From Phialophora verrucosa (taxonomy: Eukaryota; Ascomycota; Eurotiomycetes; Chaetothyriales; Herpotrichiellaceae), in NCBI GenBank assembly GCA_002099365.1, contig MSED01000002.1, forward strand, positions 868,001-932,000: a DNA stretch of 64,000 nt, written 5' to 3'. The position numbers and the translations under genes were made by a program. How positions within the stretch are numbered: position 1 is the first letter of the stretch; each line of letters opens with the position of its first letter. This document shows, piece after piece, positions 11,029 through 22,186 of this stretch. Under the pieces are notes generated by a model. It had not been told where the DNA came from. It searched no databases and was given only the letters and a program-made list of their open reading frames with translations.

Positions 11029-13234
11029 CTATACACTAAACCACTCGCAAATACAATTCGAGGCCAACTGCTGGACCGTGTCTCCGTTGCGCTTGCGCCT
11101 CGTCATTCTGCTGTCCCCCGTAGCAGCAGCCGACTTGTAGTCACTCTCTTCAATGCAGATGGTTGGCACATCAGGTATAGGCATGATCTGCCAGTTGTTG
11201 AGGACTTGCATCTGCTGGCAATACGGTTGCACGTTGTCGTCAGGTTTGCGTTTCTCCACCATCTTGGCCAGTTTGGGGAAGTTGGGTGAGCCCACGCTAG
11301 CTTGACGTTTGACTTTCGATCCACCAGTCCAGTATGCTTCATCCGTGGGCTCACTTGGGTAAGGTGTCGTCAATGAGGGATCCTGACTCGTCGCTTCAGT
11401 CCCGTAGTTTGGTCCCGAGGTCGATGACATGCCATGGCCGTGAGCACTCGTGGGCGTACTTGATGCCGAAGTTATTGTGCTGCTGGCATTATCGATCGGA
11501 CTTGTGTCATCCATGTTCTGGTCCAAGAAGATCCAAAACTCGCTGATGGTGGAATTCCAAAAGCAGTACCATGGCTTGTCCCCGATGTCCAGAAAGTCAT
11601 CGTTGTCACCCCAGTAGCCCAGGCCTCTTCCCGCTAGCTCCGATGAAGCTAAGGAGCGTTTATTCATGTAGTCAGGAGGAGAAAAGAGCTGGCCCTCAGG
11701 AACTGCAGGTCAAGTTAGTCTTGACACACCAGTTGAATCACCCAAGCACTTACCGATGATGAGTTTGTCAAACAGGACGCTGAAGAACAAGGCTACTCCA
11801 AGCTCGTCGTCTTCCTTGTCCTTGTAGGGTTGCATAGTAAAAGAGGTTCCATTGAAGTCTGGAGGTTGCGGTCCATATCTGAAGAGCTGAGGTCTCACCG
11901 AGTAGTCGTCGAAGACGGCCGATAGAGGGGGGCTGCCAGAATTGGAGAATATGTTTATTCCAAGTCTTGCGTAGTCCAAGCACTCCCACGTGCTGGAATA
12001 TTGGCTGTCAACGACACAAGAATCGACTTGTTGGGTTTGATTGAGAGGGATTGTGTAGTGACCCGTAGGACACGACGGCGTGGAAGGGCCGGTCTGAGCA
12101 GGGTCGGCATCTAACCATACAGTCGTAGTTGCTCCCCTGTTGAAATGTTAGCGCAGGCACAGGATCGGATCTGGGACTGACGTACGCCTCAGCTTGGTGC
12201 TGGCCATGTTGATTCCCAACAACACCGCCAACGACGCCACCAACTACTGCCGCGAGAATCACGACAGTAACGAGAAGTAGTAGTGTCCAAACAGGTACTC
12301 CACAACATGTCCTTCGACGCCTCTTTTCAGTTAAGCCTTCTTTCCTCGCGACTTCATCTTGACCAGATCCAGCTCCAACCGCGGTCAATTCCACATCCGA
12401 CGCTGATGCATCAGCAGGAGGAATGGTCGAGGGGGCGGCTGATTCCTCGGTGATAGTAGATCGCTGTGGGTCTATCCTGGCCATGTCTCCTTTTGCGATA
12501 ACGTTGTCAGCGTATCGACTGTAGGGTGGTAATTGCTCGACATGTCCATCAGTGCCCACGATATCACCCAATTCGTTCCCAGACGAGGTTGACGCCTGTT
12601 GAAATGTTTGGCCTAGGCCAGGAAACCCCAGGCCAACGTGTGTGTCGGAGCTGTCGTCGTCAGGTATAGTGTTCTGAGGATACATCGAATACGGATGTTC
12701 AGGTCCACCGTGTGGGACAAAGGGTAGTTCCAGAGGTCGAATCGTCGAATCGCTGACTATGCTGGACGCTCTAGTGACTTGAGTATATAAGCCATATGGC
12801 TGACTTGGAGCCGTCGGCCCTCGATAAGGACTCTGAGCCCTTGGTATGGAGAATCGAGATGAAGTACTCAGCGATCTTCGGGTGTCTGCTACTGAGCGGG
12901 ACGAGGTTGATATGGTTCGATTAGGAAGCGCGGAGGATTCGGCTGGTAGAGGTCTTTTGGCGAGAGACGAACGGTTGAGATTTAGTGTGTTCCCAGGTAG
13001 CCCTGGAGGTATATATTCTCGGGATTCCCGTTGCGTGTCATTGTGTTGGTCCAGACCCAGCTCTTCCGGTCCACTGTCAATTGAATTCGTTGGACTTGAT
13101 GCGCCTATTGAGTCTCGATCCACAGCATATTCGTCACTAAAGACGTTCGGGTTTATGGAATGGACTGGTGACCTCCTCGACGTGCTGCCTTCCTCCATCG
13201 ATTGTGAGCGTCGTGAGGGAGGTCGTCGCGCCAT
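11029..13234 (-). CDS. Single-pass membrane protein, unknown function
   Basis: Three exons (13234-12186, 12136-11754, 11702-11029) give 701 residues. The N-terminal half is Ser/Pro/Arg-rich and looks disordered. A Cys-rich patch (RRRRTCCGVPVW) leads into one transmembrane helix (WTLLLLVTVVILAAVVGGVVGG, about residues 320-345). The segment after it is rich in Thr, Gly and aromatic residues with several N-x-S/T sites (PLNQTQQ, FNGTSF, FWNSTIS) and a DKPWYCFWN stretch. It ends in a lysine/arginine-rich tail. This layout suggests a type II plasma-membrane or cell-wall-facing protein. It may belong to a fungal DUF group of tail-glycosylated membrane proteins, but I cannot name it with certainty. 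The start at 13234 is the first ATG in frame. Confidence 0.75.
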
Positions 13235-13765
13235 GGGCGCTGCGCCACCTTTCAAGGAGGCCGGCTCCCAAAACCCGCAAAGAGAGACGGCGGCGAAGGA
13301 GATATTGTCGATAGAGTTTAGAGGAGCGTCGATGGATGGAGTTTAGGTGGGTGGAAGTAGCTTGAGGAGGGTTGCGGTGGTGGTGTTGATGTTGGAACTG
13401 CGTGTAATCGGTGGTGAACTGGAGGAGCGGAACACTGACAAGAGCCCAGTCTGGAGGTCTCATTAGACTCAATCTGCACTTGCCGTGTCCATTCCGATCT
13501 TGTCTTGGCCGATATCCAATGAGGTAAAGGCTAACTTGGCAACATCGATCTTGCCCTCTTTGAAGCTAGTGCCATCCTGTCTCGGATCAATCTTTCTCTG
13601 CCTTGCTGACTGTGAAACCACCCAAAACGTCATAAGCTCTCTGTCGCTGTTGATCTTCTCACACCTGGTGTCTCTTTCTGTTGATCGTTGACCCGGCTTA
13701 ACCTTTACGAGTACTCGTAATCAGCAAAACTGCTCTCGAGACCGGTCCACACCTTCCCCTCCGTC
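13235..13765. other. Divergent promoter region
   Basis: The 531 bp separate two divergent starts (13234 minus, 13766 plus). There is no coding signal beyond short shadow frames. Confidence 0.5.
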
Positions 13766-14842
13766 ATGGCGGCGGCTGCCGAAGTGCAGGCTCTGCTACG
13801 TTTCTTAACCAAGGACGCTCGCATTCCATTGGTGGAGGCTATGCCAAAGATCAATGCTCTGCGCAAACAACAGCTGAACACGCCTGAAAGCATTGCCAAG
13901 GCTGATGAGGCCGACATCAGGTCTGTTTTTGCTGATGAGAAGGTGCTCAAGCAGGTGATCAGCGCGGCGAAGCGTGTCTCGAACCCCAAGAAGCGAGTAT
14001 CCGCAAAATCAAGCTCTCCATTGTCGAAACGCATCAAGACCGAATTGGGAGCCGCCGATGACGAGGCCTCCCTTGTTCTGCCGCAGACAGACGTTCCACT
14101 AGAAAAGCTGGAGCATGTCATTATCGAGACAAATCGAGCACCTCTCTTTCTGGCCTTCACAATAACAGTCCTCGCATACACACACCCCGAACAGCCTCTT
14201 TCCAGTCGATGGAGTCTGGCACAAGGCGTGGTTAGTGCGGGCGCTCAAAGTAAGGCCAGGTACCTAGGCCTCACGAGCGGACCTACTGCGGAAGAAGACG
14301 GCTGGGCACAAGGGCAGCCCAAGGTCACAATAATGGGTCGTGAAATAGCGGTGATGCGGAGACATGTGACTGTCCCCATGGATGGTGATGCGACAACTCC
14401 TCGTGATGCTTTCTGGGGGCTAGACCTTGAAGCACTCCGCAAGTCGAACGGGCCACTAATCGCGGGCAAGGACGTCAAGAGCTCTTCGGGACCTCCTATC
14501 CACAAAGCTGCCGCTCCGAGAAATTATCTTCTCAAGTCCATGATAACAGTCGATTCCAACCCAGCTCTGTCAGATGCGACAACTCAAGGTAAAGAGGCGA
14601 CGGCGAAGAAGAAGAGCACACAGGAAGTCGTCAAGGCGAAGGAAGATGCCGCAGCCATGATGTTGAAAGCTATCGATGCGGTCTGCCAAAGTTGGGTATC
14701 TAGTCTCACCCCAGAGCAGCTCGATCAGAGGGCACAGGCCTGGTACACCCGCGTTCGACCGGATGTTGAGCAAGGTCAAGCCGGCTGGGGACAGAGAGGT
14801 CGAGTGCGCCTCGCAGATATATTAAAACTCAGGAAGGAATAA
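13766..14842 (+). CDS. Conserved fungal protein, unknown function (putatively nuclear)
   Basis: A single uninterrupted exon encodes 358 residues. The first 70 residues are predicted helical (LLRFLTKDARIPLVEAMPKI, then a second helix pair), which recalls helix-hairpin-helix-type folds. A basic stretch (KRVSNPKKR, then SPLSKRIKTE) looks like a nuclear localisation signal. The middle holds the strongly patterned NRAPLFLAFTITVLAYTHPEQPLSSRWSLAQ and a PKVTIMGREIAVMRRHV segment. The C-terminus is helical and Lys-rich, ending RVRLADILKLRKE. I do not recognise a named family and assign no function. It is divergent from the membrane-protein gene at 13234. Confidence 0.78.
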   Translation: MAAAAEVQALLRFLTKDARIPLVEAMPKINALRKQQLNTPESIAKADEADIRSVFADEKVLKQVISAAKRVSNPKKRVSAKSSSPLSKRIKTELGAADDEASLVLPQTDVPLEKLEHVIIETNRAPLFLAFTITVLAYTHPEQPLSSRWSLAQGVVSAGAQSKARYLGLTSGPTAEEDGWAQGQPKVTIMGREIAVMRRHVTVPMDGDATTPRDAFWGLDLEALRKSNGPLIAGKDVKSSSGPPIHKAAAPRNYLLKSMITVDSNPALSDATTQGKEATAKKKSTQEVVKAKEDAAAMMLKAIDAVCQSWVSSLTPEQLDQRAQAWYTRVRPDVEQGQAGWGQRGRVRLADILKLRKE

Positions 14843-15185
14843 AATGGCGCCACCTTAGGAAGCCTCTGTGGTACTGATGGCCGGCCTCATCGGCCTCATG
14901 AAGGCCATACCCAAATTGATGACTCCATTGACGGCTACTTTGATGTGATGCGGTCTAGACAAAGACCATACTTCCACGACATCTGGTCTTTCGGCCAGCA
15001 GTTTCCGCTCTTGCTGTGGTATTATCCCACGGCCACCACCATCTGTGCAACAATTACTTGTTCGATCACTGAGACGTTCCTGCAGGCTCCCGGGTTTCCG
15101 TTCAAGTCTTTCGATGGCAGCAAACATCAACACCATGACTGGAGTGCCACACTTGCATCCAACAATCCCTTGCTCCATGTCGTCT
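14843..15185. other. Intergenic between convergent genes
   Basis: A 343-bp gap between two converging stops; nothing further seen. Confidence 0.5.
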
Positions 15186-15705
15186 TCAAGCCTTCTCGCC
15201 TTTGTCCTCGTTAGGCCTCCCAACGTCACCTATCACTTGTGGTTAGGTCATATCTCGCTGGCAAAAACTGGTCGAAGCACGCACCTTTCCAAAAATTCTT
15301 GTCAACTTTGTTGTCCTTCTCACTTAACTGATTTGCTGTTCTCTCATATCGGTTCTCCAGCTCCTCGTTGTGCTTTCTCACATCAGGGTCGTCCTTCTCG
15401 GCGGCAGACTCCGGTCGGTGAATAGCGGGACTGCCACCTTGGCTAGTAGAGTCACTCTGACTCCTACTGTGGCCGGAACTTTGGTTGGACGCTTGATTTC
15501 CACCTTTGCTGGCGCTCGGAGACTCCGGCCCTGGATGCTCCAAGTCGGCTTTCGGATTCCCTTGGTTGATACCTTGCTCCATTCCTGACTGCTTGCTGCC
15601 GTAGTCTTGTGATGCTAGTCGTTTTGGTTGCGTGGCGTAGGAGAGGACTGGGAAATGGCGAGTGACTCGGGCGGTCCCCGAGACCTGGCGAAGGACAGGT
15701 AACAT
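15186..15705 (-). CDS. Small mitochondrial-type hydrophilic protein
   Basis: The preferred model has two exons (15705-15285, 15229-15186) and 154 residues. The N-terminus (MLPVLRQVSGTARVTRHFPV) is basic, lacks acidic residues and looks like a mitochondrial presequence. The rest is Ser/Gly/Gln-rich, followed by a conserved-looking charged helix (DPDVRKHNEELENRYERTANQLSEKD) and FWKGDVGRP. The intron (GTGCGT...TAG, 55 nt) is chosen because it continues FWKG into GDVGRPNEDKGEKA. Without splicing the frame runs to 15226 and gives 159 residues. Function is unknown. Confidence 0.65.
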
Positions 15706-16607
15706 TTTGGCCGTTTCAATGAGTGTATTCTACAAAACAGTTTACCTTTCCAGCAGTGAGAAGTTCGCGCGGAGGCTCTAGATTTCCAGCAAAATAATTA
15801 AAGCTTGAAGATTCCGGATTGTCAGACACTAAATCAATAACTGGCTCTGTCATTCCTTGTCCATGACTTCATTGAACGCCAAGCATCTTCGACGACGACT
15901 AGGACAGCCCTCCCTTTTGGTCACCATCAAGAAATTCAGGACCCCAAGGGGCTCGAATAGCTACAGCTAGATATCCTTCTATCGCCAGATTTCGAGGCGC
16001 AGACAATTGTTTCTTCTTGCTAGCAATCGTTTGCCGACAAAGCCTCTCCCTGGTGGTTATTCAACCAGCCGCTCGACGAGTGACGTAATCTAGTCTCGAA
16101 GCTGCAAATCGCGTGTTTTTCCCCGCATCAATCATCGCGACATTTCTGGCGTGACGCACATTCCTGGCTCCAGCAGTCTGTTTCGTTGGGTTTGATTCCC
16201 GCGTCATCGATTGCCATCAGGCCTTCCCCTGCAAATGCATCCAGCATGTGGTAGCCATGTTCAGCTTAGGTACGGTTATGAGTACTACGAACCGTGATGT
16301 TGTAGCATGACTGAAGGACCAGGTGTGGTGCCTGACGAGTTAGAATAAACAAACGAACCTTGCTCGTCCTCTTGAACTGACCTTCACTGTTGCGCTGCCC
16401 TTGCGCCACTTCTGCCACACCCTTCCTTCCTTGCCTCATCATTTCCCATTTTCATTAACGCACTCTGACGTCAAGGGACACAACATCGAACTGTCAACCT
16501 TGCTTGAACGACGTCTTCTTGGTCGTCTCTTCAAAATTTCGTTACCTTCTCTAACTCTCCTCCTGCTTACTGCTTCCAATTCGTATCGGCGAACAGGATC
16601 CGCAAAC
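15706..16607. other. Divergent promoter region
   Basis: About 900 bp between two divergent genes. A pyrimidine-rich stretch lies just upstream of the Ish1-type gene (about 16400-16560), as is common in fungal promoters and 5' UTRs. No gene seen. Confidence 0.5.
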
Positions 16608-18342
16608 ATGAGACTCTCGTTCACCAAACTCCTCGTCGTGGGGCTAGCCTCAACAGCGACGGCCAGCACTTGGTTCAGCAAAGCTGGTAATGCTCGAAAC
16701 TCTTGTCCCGCCAGACTTTACGCTAACATTGCTTCTAGCTTACAACAAGTGGCACGAGACTGAGCTCGAGCGATGGCTCTCTGACCACGATGTCCCCTAC
16801 CCTACTCCTGCGGATAGAAAAGATCTCGAGAATCTCGTCAAACAGAACTGGCAAGCCAAGGTGGTTGACCCTGCTACTGCAGCCAATGACAAGACGGCGG
16901 ACCACTATCACAGTGTTAAGGACTGGATCTTTGACAGGTATACTGTTCCGTTGCTAGGTGGCTGGCACATATGCTAATCTCTCGGCAGCTGGACTGAGTC
17001 TTCGCTGAAGAGCTTCCTCGACCATCACAACATCCCACACCCACAACCACGTACCAGAGACAGCCTTTTGACCACTGTCCGCCAGAACTACGATTCGGTT
17101 GCTAAGCGACTTGGTGAATATGCCTCGTATCCTGGCGACTGGCTCTACTCTAGCTGGTCTGAATCTGATCTCAAAGAGTACCTTGATGAACGCGGCATCC
17201 CTGTCCCACAGCCCTCTACGCGAGACAAGCTCATTGCCCATGTCCGCCGCAATGCCCGTCTGGCTTCTCTAAACACCTCTTCAGCCTCCAAAGCAGCCAG
17301 CTCTTCCTACGCCAGTGCCAGCTCTGTGGCAAGCGCTTCAGCAGCCAGTGCCCAAGCTAGCCTGAGTGATGCTCTTTTCGATGCGTGGTCTGACAGCAAA
17401 CTCAAAGAGTTCCTTGACACTCATGGCGTGCCTGTCCCACAAGGCAGCAAGAAGAACGAACTCATTGCTTTGGCTCGGAAACACCGTGCGCAGCTTGAAG
17501 CCAGCGCCTCCTCTGCATCTGGCCAAGCTGCAGCCAGCGGCTCTTCGCTCTCTGGCTCTGCTGCTTCTGCGTTTGGTGCTGCTACTACAAAGGCCGGCAA
17601 CGAGTACGCCAAAGCCACGGATGATGCCTCTTTGGCTGCTGAGGATGCGTTCAACAAGGCCTCTGAGACATGGTCCGATTCTCGTCTGAAGGCTTATCTC
17701 GATTCTCGTGGTGTTCCGGTTCCTCAGAACAGCAAGCGTGATGAACTCCTTAAGCAAGTCCGGTTGAACCGACACAAGGCCGCCACAGGTTGGTCTGCAT
17801 GGACATTCGACACCTGGACCAAGGAGAATCTTCAGAACTACCTTGCGGCTCACAGCAAGAAATACAAGAAAAATGCCAAGGCCAGCCGGGACGATTTGGT
17901 CAAACAAGCTCAAGACTCCTACGCCTCTGCTTCCAAGAGCGGCGGTACGAACTACGCCTCAGTCACCAGTTATCTTGCAAAGCAAACCAATGCTGCAAAG
18001 GACAGCACCTTTGACACCTGGTCCGACAGCGAATTGAAGAGCTATCTTGACAGCTACGGTGTCCCTAACTACCAAGGCTCTACCACCAATGAACTCCGCG
18101 CACAGGCCAAGAAGCAATATAACTACTTCAAGTACGGCACATCTACTCCGCAGGGCACCATCTTCGAACGCATTAAGAGCGGATTGCAATGGGTTCTTGG
18201 ACAGGCTCAAGGTTCTGCCTCGACCGCTTCTGGAACTGCATCCGCATCTGCAAGTTCAGCATCCAGCGTCGCCTCCAAGTCTGCCAGCTCCGCTTCAAGT
18301 CAAGCCTCCAAGAGTGCCACAAGTGCCAAGAATGAATTGTAG
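16608..18342 (+). CDS. Secretory-pathway Ish1/Msc1-repeat stress protein
   Basis: Three exons (16608-16686, 16739-16937, 16989-18342) give 543 residues. The N-terminus MRLSFTKLLVVGLASTATAS is a clear signal peptide. The rest is built from about seven Ish1-type helical repeats with the core W-S-(D/E)-(S)-x-L-K-x-(F/Y)-L-D-x-x-G-(V/I)-P-x-P-Q, for example WSESDLKEYLDERGIPVPQ and WSDSRLKAYLDSRGVPVPQ. Alanine/serine-rich linkers separate several repeats, and the C-terminus is also Ala/Ser-rich. In yeasts, Ish1 and Msc1 localise to the nuclear envelope or ER lumen, and Ish1 is stress-induced. The product is probably a lumenal or envelope scaffold; a specific role is inference. Confidence 0.9.
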
Positions 18343-18621
18343 GGCGGTGCAGGAGGAATGATACCCCATAGATAATTGGAGGATGAGATGAGCTGTTGGG
18401 TTGAGGGCGGAAAGCGGAATGGGTTTCGAGTGAAGGGATGACCAACGATTGACAAGGGAACGGCTTCAGGTGATGAACAGGCTGACGAAATGTATTCTTT
18501 AGAGCTCCCAAGCTATCATAGCAATACCCAGGAATGAGAAAAGCGAGGCTTGCACCCAGATCATCACTCTCATTTAGTCCAAAGATATTCCTACTTGCCT
18601 AGAACATCATCCGTGATCGTG

Positions 18622-19396
18622 TCAGTGGAAGTCCGTCTTGCGGAAAGCCAGCAGCTTCCCTACGACCAAGTACTGCGCCCAAAGTTAGCCTCTGCCCAAT
18701 GCCCTCACACCCAACACAAGCAAACTCACCTTCTCATCAAACCGCTCTATCCACCCGTTCAAATTGTCCAGCTGCTCACTAGTCAAATCATCACATGGGT
18801 CCAGCGGGCCATCGAGGTCTTTCGTTAACATCTCCTCATCAAAACTCTGGCATGCGAGACCTCGAGTGGCATCGCGGCCAGCGAAGTTCTCGTAGGGTCC
18901 ACCTGGGCCGTAGAAGTTGCGGCCCGACGTGACATCGTAGACTTTGCCGCGAACGGCGAGGTACTATTGGCAAAGTCAGTCGGATCGTGAGCAGTGGTGT
19001 ATTGAAGGTTCAGCCGCAGGTAGGACTCACCACTGGGGCGTTGTCCTTGCCGTTATATTTTAGCAGCGTCCGAGGTGTGAATGTCTTGAAGACAATGGGC
19101 TGCGGTCCCGCTGGAAGGGATGGTGCCGAGGAGGGGCGCAGACGCAGGTAAATCAAGGTGAGAATAAGGACGAGGAGGGTGAGGTTCAGCGGTGTCAGGA
19201 GAGGGGTGGCGATCGCAAAACTGTTGCAGAAACGAGTGTGAGATGGGTGAAGAGGACGTGGTAGACGGAGTGGAAGTCCTACAATGTCTCGCGCATCTCC
19301 TTGTTGTGGGCTTCGACTTCTAACCGGGAGTCAGTATGAGATGCTCATGCTTGCTGATGCTGGTAGGAGCGCTCTACCTGGTGGGATCCCGCTCAT
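18622..19396 (-). CDS. DAP1: Dap1/PGRMC-like cytochrome b5-fold heme-binding protein
   Basis: Five exons (19396-19378, 19319-19283, 19220-19031, 18963-18730, 18672-18622) give 176 residues. The first coding exon is only 19 nt. The product has a short N-terminus (MSGIPPEVEAHNKEMRE), one transmembrane helix (LLTPLNLTLLVLILTLIYL) and the cytochrome b5-like domain FTPRTLLKYNGKDNAPVYLA, VRGKVYDVTSGRNFYGPGGP, YENFAGRDATRGLACQS. Tyr residues take the place of the axial His pair, as in the membrane-associated progesterone receptor group. Dap1 proteins bind heme in the ER and activate Erg11/Cyp51 in ergosterol synthesis. Exon 2 ends at a weak donor (GTAGGA). Length and domain order match the family. 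Confidence 0.92.
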
Positions 19397-20195
19397 CTTC
19401 GCGGCTGTCGTGCGTAAAGTTTGTGCCTACTCAGTACTACGCAGGTTCAACGTAGAGGGAAAGGAGAATCCTGCTCAAGGACGATGCATCAGTAGATCAT
19501 AATGTAGAGAAACGGCGATGAGAAAACAATCCCGCAATCTCGTTCCGAGGATGGCGGGGAAGTGCCGTCAGCCGGAAAAAGACGGATTCACTAGTAGGGG
19601 ATATTACGCAAGCAAACTCGCATATTATAGACTGACGATAGACGACGAGTACCTAGGTGTGGACATTGATTTCGTCCAAACTATAGGTACCTACTTACTG
19701 TGTACGACACTTCACAACATCTCCCAGTGCGGCTTGTCAGGTACATATCTTCTCCTGCCATTGCTTGGGCGCCGGGTCATGCCTCTCCTCTCGGATCTCT
19801 CCCTTTGCACCTGCACTCTAGCTGGCTCCCCTCTTCCCACAAGGCTTTCGGACGTTTGTAAGCTTTGTGCGCGGACCTCCTCCGACATTCAGCTATACAA
19901 ACCACAGCAGCGGAGAGCGTATACGGGTATCGACTCGTTCCTCCAATGTCGGCCAGAAACGCCCGCACGCCTTCCACGCTCCCGGTGCTGGACTCCAATC
20001 AAGAACAGAACTTGGGCCTGCTGGAGCCATTGAAAGTCTGGGGACCTCCATTCACTACGTTGGCGCCCTTTAAGTTGTCTCCTCTGTGTTCAAAGACGTC
20101 AGCGCCGTCTTCAGCACCATCGACAGTACCATAAAGATGGCCATCATCGTTGTGATCAATGTCACCAATGGCAGAGTCAATATCGGCCTATGAGC
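19397..20195. other. Intergenic, no gene seen
   Basis: This marks the switch from the conserved genes to the NLR/STAND block. A 171-codon frame on the plus strand (19518-20033) has irregular composition and no recognisable features, so it is not called. Confidence 0.45.
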
Positions 20196-20778
20196 TTAAA
20201 TGAGAACCTGTTTCCAATGCTTCAGGGTGCGGCGTACAGAGTTGTCCCTCATCTCTTCCCTGTCAGCTTGTTCCTGTCGATCTTGGCGCTGCCGACTCTC
20301 ATCATCTTGGCTTCCGCGACTTGCTTCGGGCGAAGCCAGAGCGCTCGCAGCTAGCAGCACGGTATAGTAGTAAGCATCCATGTCTCAGTGCCTCGATATG
20401 CCACAGCCTTACCGAACTGCGGCGATGACGAATCGTTGAACGATTGGGGGCCCCCAACGACCACATTCGCGCCGAGCTTGTTGTTGCCGGTGTGCCTGAA
20501 GATCCGCCGGCGCTGAAGGTGCTGCGGGACCTATTCAGTGAATCAGGTTGCGTCCACGAAAGGCATCCAGCCCACAGCAAGGCATCGCCTACAATTTGAG
20601 ACTGGATTGGCATTTTTCTACCTCCAATAGATGGATTGCCGGTGCTCTCTAGCTGAATTCTGCCGGATTGCAGACTCTGAGACGTTTCTTTGCGCTTCAA
20701 AGGGGCAATTTCCCGCGGGGAAGGATATGACAACTCTGTGACGGTCACAGTGGCACTCACTTCCTTTGAGTACACCAT
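20196..20778 (-). CDS. Small protein with NLR-matched Asn/Gly motif (candidate amyloid-signalling partner)
   Basis: The model has exons 20778-20593, 20530-20413 and 20350-20196 (phases 0 and 1, both introns 62 nt) and gives 152 residues. Residues 72-94 read IFRHTGNNKLGANVVVGG followed by PQSFN; the segment resembles the first 27 residues of the NACHT-ankyrin protein at 25337. The C-terminus is highly charged (DDESRQRQDRQEQADREE, then RRTLKHWKQVLI). There is no recognised enzymatic domain. The first donor is GTAGGC rather than a consensus site. The region could also be the 3' end of the STAND-domain gene at 22186, with the motif as that protein's C-terminus, which is where fungal amyloid motifs usually sit on effectors. 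Confidence in exon 2 is moderate and in the gene limits low. Confidence 0.45.
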
Positions 20779-21031
20779 GGTGTGTGGTATGGGTTGCTGG
20801 GTGAAGAAGGCTAACAGCGCTCTTATGGAATCACTTTATCATCACTGGACTCTTCGCGAGACGCCTTGCTGGCACCGATGCTGCCATGCGAACCACCCAC
20901 GAGCCATCTCTTCACAGACGTTGTTGCCTGGTCACTACCTTGTCTGCGGGGATTCCAAAATCGGCAGTTACAGAGGCCTAGGCCTACTCTTAGTGGACTC
21001 AGCTGCATTTCAGTCCAGAGGCACATCCCAT

Positions 21032-22186
21032 CTAACACTCCCTATTGGGCCCCGCCGCAGCGCTTCTGCAATAAAGACAAGGAACATGCGAATGGAGCAG
21101 CTGCCGACAACTCAGAGCTAGTGCAAATGCCTCGAACTAACAGGTAAGATATCCCATCGACTCCTGCTATTGGCGACTGCCCAGCGGTGTGCTGTTCATG
21201 CGCGACCAGAAAATATTGTTGCTCCCGAGAAAACTTGGCTTCCTCCATACAGCACATTTGAGCCGGAGTGATTGCTCCCGTAGTGGGCGATAGTGGCACA
21301 GCGCGGCTCCCCCGTTGAGCGGGCATGGTACGAGGCTTTCGGCAGCATGTGTCAGACGTGGACATACAGAGAGAAATCGTCGCAATCGTACCTTTGCGCT
21401 CCTTTTTCGGACTCCCTCTATTAGGCTCTGCACGTAAGACATGAGGCTCTGCGGGGCCCTTGATCACGCCGCAGTCGGCATTCTCCAGCCGGCCTAAAAT
21501 CTGGTCGGACTTGCTTTCCTGAACGCTTCGATCCAGCTGCAGGCCCTTGCACAGTCGTTGACACTCAGTCGACACGCCTGCCGTGCATACCAGGTCGTTT
21601 TCAGACGCGATACGAGCCTTAAGTTCCGATACGTGAATGCTCACTTCCGCCATCTGCTGGTAGCTGTCAATGCATAACCGCTGGGTGGCGTCGCAAATGG
21701 TTCTAAGCACAATCAGTATGCTGCGAGCCGCGCATGGATATGTGAGGGAGGGCCGGCTTGGAAAACAGACTTTGTTTCGATTTGTAATGCCAGCATCAAC
21801 GATGCTTTCTGGCGTTCAATATCTGTCAGGATACTCTTGATTTCCGCGCGCCTCATCTTCCACATGACGGACTTGCGAGCCTTATCGAATCCATGCATCG
21901 GAGCCAGCGTCATCGTTAAATATTCCAGATGCAGTCGGCATGTCTCCAGTGGCACCTTGAGACCAGCAAACAGTCCGTCCTTGGATCCATCCTTCCCTGA
22001 GGTCGTGTTTGCGGTTGCTGACGATTCATACACCTGGCGGAGCACGCTCTGCAGGCTTTGCACTTCCGCCTGCACATTCTTGTGCTCTTCCGACGCGTTC
22101 TTGAGGTCCCGGATGAACGTGACGAGCGAGTCGGCGACTTGCAGCACTGTCAGGACACTCGCCGCGATACTAAAACGGTCGCCCAT
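21032..22186 (-). CDS. STAND-type N-terminal helical domain protein
   Basis: Exon 1 (22186-21771) starts MGDRFSIAASVLTVLQVADSLV. This pattern fits the fungal N-terminal domain found on STAND/NLR proteins and on related stand-alone proteins: an amphipathic first helix, then a long helical bundle (FIRDLKNASEEHKNVQAEVQ; KMRRAEIKSILTDIERQKAS; LMLALQIETK). Exon 2 (21702-21142) continues the helix (TICDATQRLCIDSYQQMAEV) and then becomes Cys/Pro-rich and low in confidence. A third exon (21065-21032) is possible and would give 336 residues; without it the frame ends at 21042. The intron between exons 1 and 2 uses GTCTGT. No NACHT domain follows, so this may be an effector or regulator rather than a full NLR. 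Confidence 0.55.

Noticed and set aside
15226..15285. Unspliced C-terminus of the small mitochondrial-type protein
   Set aside because: The unspliced tail reads poorly, while a 55-nt GT-AG intron restores a FWKGDVGRP continuation; kept only as an alternative.
19518..20033. 171-codon plus-strand open frame next to the NLR block
   Set aside because: No recognisable domain or codon regularity; overlapping frames in other phases are equally open.
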